Below are positions 1 to 5,836 of a DNA stretch of 9,334 nucleotides, piece by piece (within the stretch, counting starts at the first letter, position 1; each line of letters opens with the position of its first letter). The stretch spans positions 15,690 to 25,023 of the forward strand of contig MGON01000098.1 in NCBI GenBank assembly GCA_001795345.1. Direction: 5' to 3'. The position numbers and the translations under genes are program-made. The notes beneath the pieces are model-generated. The model ran no database searches. It saw nothing but the letters and a program-made list of their open reading frames with translations, and was not told the DNA's origin. Source of the DNA: Chloroflexi bacterium RIFCSPLOWO2_02_FULL_71_16. Its GTDB lineage: Bacteria > Chloroflexota > Limnocylindria > P2-11E.

Positions 1-1059
1 GCCGGGGACCCGGCAGCGGTCGAGCGGGTGACCGCGCTGCTCATGGCCGCCGACGAGGGGGTCTTCTCGGTCGACTTGCGCGCGGGCGTGATCAGCGTGA
101 GCCGCAGCCTGGAGATCGCGTACGGTCACCGGCCCGCTGAGCTGGGGACCTCGCTCGACGCGTGGCGTTCCCTGGTCCACCCCGACGACCTCCCCGGGCT
201 GCTGGAGAGCCAGGAGCGGGCGCTGCGATCGGCCGCGGGGCTCTGGACGGAGCAGCTGCGGTTCCGCCGGTCCGACGGCACGTACGCGCTCATCCGCATC
301 CGCGCCGCGATCGTGCGTGACGCATCCGGCACCGCTACGGGCCTGGTCGGCGCGGTCACCGACCTGAGCGATCGAGCCAGCGACGAAGCGGAGCTCCGCA
401 GCCGCGCCGAGCAGCTTCTCGAGCGCTCTGCCGAGGCGCGAGACGAGGAGGCGCGGCGCCGGCTGATAGAGCGCGCGGTGGACGAGGTGGTCTGGGAATG
501 GGACATCGCGCAGGCTACGGTCCGCTTCAGCTCGAACCTGGCCACGTTCCTCGGGTACCGGCCGGAGGAGGTCGATGGGACGTACCTGTGGTGGGAAGGC
601 CGGATCCACCCGGACGACGCGGCCGGCATTCGCCACAGCCTGGCCATGCATCTCGTCGACGATCTCCCGGAGTGGGTCGCCACGTACCGGTTCCGGCGGG
701 CCGACGGGAGCTACGTGTGGGTCCGCGACCGCGGCTACCTCGAGCGCGGCCGCGACAACGAGCCGGTGCGGATGATCGGCTCGATGAGGATCCTCGACGA
801 GCGCGGCGATGACACGGTGACCGCCGAGCTCGGGCGGGTGCATCTCTCGCTACGCCAGACCGAGGTCCTCCTCCTCGTGCGCGGCGGGGCGAGCAACAAG
901 GAGATCGCCTCGTCGCTCGGCATCGCGGAGCAATCCGTGAAGGAGCACGTCTCGCGGCTCCTGAAGAAGTTCAGGGCGCCGAACCGGGCCGCGCTCGTGG
1001 AGGCGGCATGGAGGACGGAGGTCGTGTCGGACCGGGACGCTCCGGCGGTCAGCGGATGA
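1..1059 (+). CDS. PAS-PAS sensor with C-terminal LuxR-type HTH, 5'-truncated by the window edge
   Basis: Probable one-component sensor and transcription regulator. The frame is open from base 1; a GTG at 28 is the first possible start inside the window but falls just before a PAS fold, so the true start probably lies upstream. Numbering from that GTG, PAS 1 spans about residues 8-115 (PAC-like QLRFRRSDGTYALIRIR), a charged helical linker 117-150 looks like a signalling coiled coil, PAS 2 spans about 152-258 (VVWEWD start, IHPDD, YRFRRADGSYVWVRDRG), and a LuxR/GerE helix-turn-helix spans about 272-335 (LSLRQTEVLLLV, SNKEIASSLGIAEQSVKEHV). HPDD plus RF-R-DG-Y are typical of the PAS_3 fold. There is no kinase or receiver domain in the visible part. 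The ligand or cofactor cannot be inferred. The 3' end overlaps the convergent hutI by 11 bp. The domain call is firm; the signal and targets are unknown. Confidence 0.85.
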   Translation, partial: AGDPAAVERVTALLMAADEGVFSVDLRAGVISVSRSLEIAYGHRPAELGTSLDAWRSLVHPDDLPGLLESQERALRSAAGLWTEQLRFRRSDGTYALIRIRAAIVRDASGTATGLVGAVTDLSDRASDEAELRSRAEQLLERSAEARDEEARRRLIERAVDEVVWEWDIAQATVRFSSNLATFLGYRPEEVDGTYLWWEGRIHPDDAAGIRHSLAMHLVDDLPEWVATYRFRRADGSYVWVRDRGYLERGRDNEPVRMIGSMRILDERGDDTVTAELGRVHLSLRQTEVLLLVRGGASNKEIASSLGIAEQSVKEHVSRLLKKFRAPNRAALVEAAWRTEVVSDRDAPAVSG

Positions 1060-2323
1060 ATTCGGTCTGTGCGACCCGCGCGCCGCTCGCGTACACCTCG
1101 CGGACGAGACGCGCGCCGAGCCGGTAGGCGAGCTCGCGTTCGTCATCGGTGTCGAGCACCGCGATGTCCGCACGCCGGCCCTCGACGAGAGCCCCGGTCC
1201 GCTTCCCGCGGCGAAGGGCGTGAGCGGCGTTGGCGGTCGCCGCGACGATCGCCTCGTGCGGCGTTAGGCCGCACAGCGAGACGGCGAGCGCGACGGCTAC
1301 GGGCATCCCCTCGAGCGGCGAGGTGCCTGGGTTGTGATCCGTGCCGATCGCGACCGGCACCCGGTTCGCGACGAAGCGCCGCCCGTCGGCGGGCTCGTAC
1401 CCGACGAAGAGCGGGCTGCCCGGCAGGAGCACGGCGACCGTGCGCGTGCGCTCCAGGGCGTGCAGGCCGTCGGCCGAGATACGCGAGACGTGGTCGGCCG
1501 AGCGGGCATCGAGCCGCGCCGCGAGCGCGGCGCCGCCGACGTCGTTCATCTGGTCCGCGTGGATCGTCACCGCGAGCCCGAGCGCGGCGGCCTCGCGCAT
1601 CAGCGGCTCGACCTCGTCGGCCTCGAAGACGCCCTTCTCGACGAACGCGTCCACCGACTCCGCGAGATGCTCACGCGCGACGGTCGCCAGGATCGCGCGT
1701 GCGGAGCGCAGGAAGCCGGCGCGGTCGGCGGACGCGCGGAGGGGCAGCGCGTGCGCCGCGAGGAAGGTCGCCGATACGTCGACGAGGGCCTCGGCGCGCA
1801 GCCGCGCGATGAGCCGGAGATGGCGGAGCTCCTCCTCGGGCTCGAGCCCGTAGCCGCTCTTGATCTCGATCGTGGTCGTGCCGGAGGCGATCGCCCTGTC
1901 GAGCCGCGACCGCATGAGGCCCAGGAGCTCGTCGTCGCTCGCGGCCTTCGTCGAACGGACCGTGGCGTGGATGCCGCCGCCGCGGCCCAGGGTCGCGAGG
2001 TAGTCCGATCCGCTCCGGCGGGCCGCGAACTCGTCCCACCGCTCGCCCGCGTAGCAGAGGTGCGTGTGCGGGTCGACGAAGCCGGGCATGACGACGCGGC
2101 CGCCGGCGTCCTCGACGACGGCGCCTTTCACGAGGTCGAGCCGCTCCCACGCGGTGCCGGATCCCGTCTCCACGATCCGGCCCTTGAGGGCGGCCACCCA
2201 GCCGCCCGGCACCGCGCCGACGTCCGCGGCGGCATGCCCCACCCGCGGCCGCTCCTCCCCCACCGGCGCCAGCGTCAGGAGGCGCGCGCCGTGGATGACG
2301 AGGTCGGCTTCCCTGCCGTGCAT
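1049..2323 (-). CDS. hutI: Imidazolonepropionase (HutI), histidine degradation
   Basis: Cytosolic metal-dependent amidohydrolase that opens imidazolone-5-propionate to N-formimino-L-glutamate, the third step of histidine catabolism. The 424-residue product matches the usual HutI length. Visible landmarks: PGFVDPHTHL with metal-ligand histidines H86 and H88, IEIKSGYGL (152-160), HADQ with H255, ADHVSRIS with H278, and GTDHNPGTSP with the conserved metal Asp D329. The C-terminus returns to the small beta domain (RRADIAVLD, 383-391), as in other amidohydrolases. The ATG start overlaps the stop of the upstream formimidoyltransferase gene by one base (TAATG). No Shine-Dalgarno is visible, so translational coupling is likely. 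The next enzyme of the pathway is therefore encoded directly upstream in the same operon. Histidase (hutH) and urocanase (hutU) are not in the window. The 3' end overlaps the convergent PAS-LuxR gene by 11 bp. Confidence 0.96.
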   Translation of the reverse strand: MHGREADLVIHGARLLTLAPVGEERPRVGHAAADVGAVPGGWVAALKGRIVETGSGTAWERLDLVKGAVVEDAGGRVVMPGFVDPHTHLCYAGERWDEFAARRSGSDYLATLGRGGGIHATVRSTKAASDDELLGLMRSRLDRAIASGTTTIEIKSGYGLEPEEELRHLRLIARLRAEALVDVSATFLAAHALPLRASADRAGFLRSARAILATVAREHLAESVDAFVEKGVFEADEVEPLMREAAALGLAVTIHADQMNDVGGAALAARLDARSADHVSRISADGLHALERTRTVAVLLPGSPLFVGYEPADGRRFVANRVPVAIGTDHNPGTSPLEGMPVAVALAVSLCGLTPHEAIVAATANAAHALRRGKRTGALVEGRRADIAVLDTDDERELAYRLGARLVREVYASGARVAQTEFIR

Positions 2324-3216
2324 TAGTCGATGAAGTGCGCTTCGATGACGCGGTCGCGCGCCAGCCCCTCGAGCCGAAGCGCATCCCTGGTCACCGCGAG
2401 CGCGGCGTCGAGGGGCATGAGCCCGACGAGCTCTCCGCGGAGGATCCGGGTGCCGGCGCCCACGGCCCGCGTCTCGACCTCGCGCCATACGCGCGCCAGG
2501 GACGTCACCGAGGTGTCGAGCAGGTTCATGGAGACCTGGGCCCGCGGCGGATCGGTGAGCGCGAAGCCGAGGGCCTGCACCGCGGGCAGGCCGCCGGAGC
2601 TCTCGCGGATCTCCTTGGCGATCCGCTTGGCGACGGCGACATCGGCCGTGTCGAGCTCGATGTTGAACGCGATCAGCGGCGGCCGGGCACCGGTGACCAG
2701 CGCCCCGGCGGTCGGGTGCGTCCGCGCCGGACCGGCGTCGGGGACGTGCGTCGTTCCGATGACGTCCGGCAGCCCCTCGAACTGGGGCCTGCGGATGTCG
2801 GGGAGCCGCACGCGCTCGGGGCGGGTCGCGGCCTTCGCGTAGAAGTAGACCGGGATCCCGTGGCGCTCCGCGACGGCGCGCCCGAAGCGATGCGCTAGCG
2901 CGACACAGTCCTCCATCGTCGTGCCGGCGAGCGGGACGAAGGGGACGACGTCCACGGCTCCCAGGCGCGGGTGCTCGCCCTGGTGCGCCCGCAGGTCGAT
3001 CTCGCGGATCGCCGCGTCGACGAGCGCGTGCGCGGCGGCCTCGACCGGATCGGGCGGCCCAGCGAATGTGATCACGGATCTGTTGTGGTCGGCATCGCTC
3101 GTGCGGTCGAGCAGGCGGACGCCCTCCACCGCGCGGACCGCGGCCACGAGCCGGTCGACGACGTCGGGCCGGCGGCCCTCGCTGACGTTCGGGACGCATT
3201 CGATGAGGCCGGGCAT
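2323..3216 (-). CDS. ftcD: Glutamate formimidoyltransferase (monofunctional FTCD N-terminal enzyme)
   Basis: Transfers the formimino group of N-formiminoglutamate to tetrahydrofolate, releasing glutamate and 5-formimino-THF. It is collinear with the formiminotransferase domain of mammalian FTCD: LIECVPNVSEGRR at the N-terminus, LLDRTSDADHNRSVITFAGPP, HQGEHPRLGAVDVVPFVP, IAFNIELDT, and QVSMNLLDTSVTSL. With the start chosen here, the histidine of GEHPRLGA is residue 82, the same number as the catalytic His82 of the mammalian enzyme. The 297-residue product lacks the cyclodeaminase domain, so 5-formimino-THF must be processed by an enzyme encoded elsewhere. An in-frame ATG nine codons upstream (3243) would add MLRVLPFRA. 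I prefer 3216 because homologues begin directly at the ECVPN strand; neither start has a clear ribosome binding site. Its TAA stop overlaps the hutI ATG, and the two enzymes act consecutively. Confidence 0.93.
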   Translation of the reverse strand: MPGLIECVPNVSEGRRPDVVDRLVAAVRAVEGVRLLDRTSDADHNRSVITFAGPPDPVEAAAHALVDAAIREIDLRAHQGEHPRLGAVDVVPFVPLAGTTMEDCVALAHRFGRAVAERHGIPVYFYAKAATRPERVRLPDIRRPQFEGLPDVIGTTHVPDAGPARTHPTAGALVTGARPPLIAFNIELDTADVAVAKRIAKEIRESSGGLPAVQALGFALTDPPRAQVSMNLLDTSVTSLARVWREVETRAVGAGTRILRGELVGLMPLDAALAVTRDALRLEGLARDRVIEAHFID

Positions 3217-3262
3217 CGCGCGGAAGGGTAAGACACGCAGCATTCGCTGCGGCTGTACATCG

Positions 3263-3285
3263 CGGCAGACGCTTCGCGTCAGCCG
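3263..3285 (-). other. Intergenic imperfect hairpin between the cNMP-fold gene and ftcD
   Basis: Inverted repeat CGGC-A-GACGC-TTC-GCGTC-A-GCCG: a 5-bp stem with a 3-base loop, one A/A mismatch, then 4 more GC-rich pairs. It lies in the 81-base gap between the upstream gene's stop and the chosen ftcD start. No T-tract follows on the minus strand, so it is not a classical intrinsic terminator. It could be a processing or attenuation element, or a partial terminator separating the small gene from the hut pair. Function is inferred only from position. Confidence 0.4.
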
Positions 3286-3297
3286 ACGCTGTGAGCG

Positions 3298-3756
3298 CTA
3301 GTGAGTGGCGACGGCCTCGTGCGCGTGGGCTTCGGCGGCGCGGACGCGCTTGGTGAGCACGGGCAGGAGCTTCAGGGCGATCTGCGGATGGCTCTCGAGG
3401 ATGCCGCGGAAGTGCCACCGCGTGATCTGGAGGCACGTCGTCGGCTCGACCGCGCGGACCGTGGCCGAGCGCGGGAACTCGTCGAGCAGCGCCATCTCGC
3501 CGAAGACGTCGCCCGCCCCGAGCTCGGCGATCTTCTCGGCGGCGCCGGCGTGGTCCTGGACGACCTCGACCTTGCCCGACCGGATGATGAACGCGCCGAC
3601 GCCGGTGTCGCCCTGCCGGACGATCTCCTGGCCGCGCTCCCAGCCCTGCTCGACCGCCGCGTTCGCGATCTCGCGCAGGGTGTGGTCGTCTAGCTCGCTG
3701 AAGAGCCGGACCCTGCGCAGGAAAGGGACGTTCGCCTCAGTCATGTCGCGCGGCAT
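3298..3756 (-). CDS. Small cyclic-nucleotide-binding-fold (Crp-type cNMP) protein without DNA-binding domain
   Basis: A stand-alone CAP_ED / cNMP-binding domain of 152 residues. It opens with VPFLRRVRLFSELDDHTLREIA (helical lead-in, 10-31), then beta-roll strands (GQEIVRQGDTGVGAFIIRSGKVEVVQ, 42-67). The phosphate-binding cassette follows: FGEMALL at 85-91 and RSAT at 96-99, with the Glu and Arg that contact the ribose-phosphate in cAMP/cGMP-binding members (E87, R96). A C-terminal helix (about 113-143) ends the fold. There is no winged helix, so it is not a Crp/Fnr transcription factor; it probably acts by binding a partner. The ATG at 3756 is used; ATG 3744 (four residues shorter) is an alternative, and neither has an evident ribosome binding site. 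It is the first gene of the minus-strand cluster leading into ftcD and hutI and is divergent from the GNAT gene. Whether it senses a nucleotide and whether it affects histidine catabolism are unknown. Confidence 0.88.
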   Translation of the reverse strand: MPRDMTEANVPFLRRVRLFSELDDHTLREIANAAVEQGWERGQEIVRQGDTGVGAFIIRSGKVEVVQDHAGAAEKIAELGAGDVFGEMALLDEFPRSATVRAVEPTTCLQITRWHFRGILESHPQIALKLLPVLTKRVRAAEAHAHEAVATH

Positions 3757-3803
3757 GCTAGCGCGATCGGGCGGCAGGTAGCGGGTCCGATCAGACTCCG
3801 CCC

Positions 3804-4718
3804 GTGACCTTCCGCGTCGAAGTGGCGGCCGATATCGCCGCCTGCGTCGCGACCGTCCCCATTCAGGAGGAGACCTGGAGCGGAGACGTCATCGTCCCGC
3901 CGCAGCTGCTCCTGGCGATCGCCCACAATGCCGGGTTCGTCGCGCTGGGCTACGCCGAGGGCGATGACCGGCCCGCCGGATTCGTCGCCGGCTTCCTCGG
4001 CATCCACGATCACCACTTCCGCCATCACTCGCACATGCTGGCGGTGCGCCCGGAGTACCGGCACACCGGTCTCGCGGTGCGACTGAAGGAGGCGCAGCGC
4101 GATCACTGCCTCGACCAGGGCATCGAGACGATCGGCTGGACCATGGACCCGCTCGAGGCCCGGAACGCGCGCTTCAACTTCGCCAAGCTCGGCACCCTGA
4201 CCCGGACCTACCACCGCGACTTCTACGGCGCCATGCCGGACAAGCTGAACGAGGGCCTGCCCTCGGATCGGATCTACATCGAGTGGCCGATCGCCACCGA
4301 CCGGGCTGACGCGAGGCTCCGCGGCCGCGACGAGGTGCCGACGCTGGAAGGGGCCGAGCGCGAGGGCGTGCCGTACCTGCTCCGCGCCGACGCGGACCGG
4401 CCCATGCCCGGCGACCCAGCTGCCGGCGAGTCCCACCTGCTCCTTGGGATCCCATGCGACTTCCAGGACCTGAAGCGGCGGGACCGCTCGCTCGCGCTCG
4501 AGTGGCGTCTCGCGGTGCGCCGTGCCCTCGAGCCCGCCTTCGCCCGTGGCTACGCGGCGGTCGAGTTCCTCCGCGACGCTTCCGGCGAGCGGGGCGCGTA
4601 CTTGCTCTTCCGGCAGCCCCCGCCGGGGCAGCGGGACGCACAGCCCGGGGGTGCGGGGGCGGAGCCCCTGCGAGAAGAAGGCGGATCGTCGATCCGAATG
4701 GGAGCGCAGCTCCCATGA
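3804..4718 (+). CDS. GNAT-family acyltransferase (COG3375-like), probable amino acid N-acyltransferase
   Basis: Predicted GNAT enzyme of 304 residues. Motif A is at about 76-98: HSHMLAVRPEYRHTGLAVRLK, with RHTGLA fitting the acyl-CoA pyrophosphate-binding R/Q-x-x-G-x-G/A loop. Other landmarks are GFVAGFLGIHDH (59-70), GWTMDPLEARNARFNFAKLG (111-130), and a second half ending at AYLLFR (265-270). The pattern resembles the COG3375 family often found beside OSBS/NSAR enolase-superfamily genes. In Geobacillus a GNAT in such an operon succinylates D-amino acids; transferring that activity here is inference from context. The start is GTG 3804 with no clear Shine-Dalgarno, only 47 bp from the divergent gene's start. 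The last ~34 residues (271-304; Pro, Gly, Glu-rich) lie outside the fold and are encoded by a stretch of palindromes. Its TGA overlaps the ATG of the next gene (ATGA), so the pair is probably co-translated. Confidence 0.85.
   Translation: MTFRVEVAADIAACVATVPIQEETWSGDVIVPPQLLLAIAHNAGFVALGYAEGDDRPAGFVAGFLGIHDHHFRHHSHMLAVRPEYRHTGLAVRLKEAQRDHCLDQGIETIGWTMDPLEARNARFNFAKLGTLTRTYHRDFYGAMPDKLNEGLPSDRIYIEWPIATDRADARLRGRDEVPTLEGAEREGVPYLLRADADRPMPGDPAAGESHLLLGIPCDFQDLKRRDRSLALEWRLAVRRALEPAFARGYAAVEFLRDASGERGAYLLFRQPPPGQRDAQPGGAGAEPLREEGGSSIRMGAQLP
4643..4696 (+). repeat. REP-like palindromic segment inside the 3' end of the GNAT gene
   Basis: Two inverted repeats stand side by side. At 4653-4671 GCGGGGGC-GGA-GCCCCTGC folds as an 8-bp stem (one G-U pair) with a 3-base loop. 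At 4682-4696 CGGATC-GTC-GATCCG forms a 6-bp stem. The leading 13-mer GCCCGGGGGTGCG (4643-4655) recurs exactly at 5818-5830, the end of the following gene. G/C-rich palindromes at gene ends are typical of REP-like dispersed elements; here the element is read through as coding sequence. I cannot test genome-wide copy number. Confidence 0.5.
4698..4717 (+). promoter_or_regulatory. Hairpin enclosing the ribosome binding site and start codon of the enolase-superfamily gene
   Basis: ATGGGAGC-GCA-GCTCCCAT is a perfect 8-bp stem (4698-4705 with 4709-4716) and a 3-base loop. The Shine-Dalgarno GGAG (4701-4704, 10 bases before the start) lies in the left arm. The first two bases of the ATG start (4715-4717) close the right arm. 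In free mRNA both initiation signals would be paired. Ribosomes finishing the GNAT gene (TGA 4716-4718) must pass through and melt the stem. This is a textbook geometry for obligatory translational coupling, inferred from sequence only. Confidence 0.6.
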
Positions 4719-5836
4719 GGATCGAGCGCGTCGAGCTGTTCCTCCTGCGGCTGCCGCTCCGCACGCCGTACGAGACGAGCGGCTCCGTCGAGACGCATCA
4801 GACCCGCGTCATCGCGCGGGTCGAGGCCGAGGGCGCAGTGGGCTGGGGCGAGAGCGTCGCGCCCGAGCTGCCGTGGTACTCGAGCGAGACGCCGGTGACC
4901 GTTTGGTACGCCCTCGAGGAGATCATGCTCCCGCGCCTCCTGGCGAGCGATCTCGCGCGTCCGGAGGACGTCGACGAGCGGCTCGCCTGGGTGCGCGGGC
5001 ACCACATGGCCAAGGCCACCGTGGAGATGGCCGTGTGGGACTGCTTCGCCAACGCGGCCGGCGTGCCGCTGGCGAAGCTCCTCGGGGGCACGCGCGACCG
5101 GATCCTCTGCGGCGTGGCCATCGGGCTCCACCCGACGACGGAGGCGCTCCTCGAGCGGATCGAGCGGGAGCTGGCCGACGGCTATCTGCGCGTGAAGCTC
5201 AAGATCAAGCCGGGGATGGACACGGCCATCGCCGAGGCGGTCCGCCGGCGGTATCCGGACCTTCCGTTCATGCTCGACGCGAATTCCGCGTACGCGCTCG
5301 CGGACGCCGCGGTGTTCGAGCGCATCGACGCGACGCGGCCGACCATGATCGAGCAGCCCCTCGCGCACGACGACCTCGTCGATCACGCCGAGCTGCAGCG
5401 GCGCATCCGCACGCCGATCTGCCTCGACGAGTCCATCGAGAGCGCCGAGCACGCGCGCAAGGCGATCGCCATCGGCGCGACGAAGGTCGTGAACATCAAG
5501 GCCGGCCGTGTCGGAGGCCACAACGCGTCCAAGCGCGTGCACGACGTCTGCGCCGCGAGCGGCGTCCCGGTCTGGTGCGGCGGCATGCTCGAGATGGGGA
5601 TCGGGCGCGCTCACAACGTCCACCTCGCGTCCCTGCCGAACTTCAGCCTGCCCGGCGACGTGGCGGCATCGAAGCGCTACTTCGACCGCGAGATCATCGG
5701 CGAGCCGTTCGTCGTCGAGCCGGACGGCACGATGCGCGTCCCCACCGGGCCCGGGATCGGAGTGACGGTGCTGGAGGACGAGATCAGGCGGCTGGCGCTC
5801 CGGACGTCGGAGCTCCGGCCCGGGGGTGCGCCCTAG
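4715..5836 (+). CDS. menC: Enolase-superfamily o-succinylbenzoate synthase / N-succinylamino acid racemase (OSBS/NSAR family)
   Basis: A 373-residue muconate-lactonising subgroup enzyme with the complete catalytic set: KxK at K163/K165 (VKLKIKPG), metal ligands D188 (MLDANSAY), E213 (IEQPL) and D238 (CLDES), and the opposite general base K262 (NIKAGRVGG). The C-terminal PVWCGGMLEMGIGRAHN (285-301) and LPNFSLPGD (307-315) are family signatures. Members either make o-succinylbenzoate for menaquinone (MenC), or racemise N-succinylamino acids, or do both. No menaquinone genes are nearby. The overlapping upstream GNAT favours the NSAR role, converting N-succinyl-D- to L-amino acids before hydrolysis by an enzyme not in this window. 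The ATG at 4715 is supported by GGAG 10 bases upstream, the ATGA overlap, and the MRIERVELFLLRLPL start typical of the family. The frame is open further upstream, but that extension lies over the GNAT gene and is not coding. Family call firm; substrate uncertain. Confidence 0.93.
   Translation: MRIERVELFLLRLPLRTPYETSGSVETHQTRVIARVEAEGAVGWGESVAPELPWYSSETPVTVWYALEEIMLPRLLASDLARPEDVDERLAWVRGHHMAKATVEMAVWDCFANAAGVPLAKLLGGTRDRILCGVAIGLHPTTEALLERIERELADGYLRVKLKIKPGMDTAIAEAVRRRYPDLPFMLDANSAYALADAAVFERIDATRPTMIEQPLAHDDLVDHAELQRRIRTPICLDESIESAEHARKAIAIGATKVVNIKAGRVGGHNASKRVHDVCAASGVPVWCGGMLEMGIGRAHNVHLASLPNFSLPGDVAASKRYFDREIIGEPFVVEPDGTMRVPTGPGIGVTVLEDEIRRLALRTSELRPGGAP

Noticed and set aside
1334..2326. 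330-codon plus-strand frame antisense to hutI
   Set aside because: Shadow of the third-position GC bias of hutI; no recognisable protein.
2324..3436. Continuous open frame on the minus strand extending hutI far upstream to make a 795-residue protein
   Set aside because: The upstream part is an Arg/Pro/Ala-rich out-of-frame reading of ftcD and of the cNMP-fold gene. HutI begins naturally at ATG 2323 with family-typical sequence and length.
3741..4436. 231-codon frame antisense to the GNAT gene
   Set aside because: No domain features; the GNAT motifs on the plus strand explain the constraint.
4454..4714. In-frame 87-residue N-terminal extension of the OSBS/NSAR protein
   Set aside because: It overlaps the GNAT gene in another frame and has no similarity to the family N-terminus. 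ATG 4715 has a ribosome binding site and gives the expected 373-residue protein.
5367..5386. Exact 20-bp match with 5882-5901 (ACGACGACCTCGTCGATCAC)
   Set aside because: One copy encodes HDDLVDH on the plus strand; the other lies antisense in the LTD gene (VIDEVVV). It contains the short dyad GACGA-CC-TCGTC, which GC-rich codons favour. No flanking similarity, so I treat it as coincidence.
4550..5623. 357-codon open frame antisense to the OSBS/NSAR gene
   Set aside because: A mirror frame of a GC-rich gene with strong third-position bias; Arg/Asp/His-rich composition and no recognisable domain.
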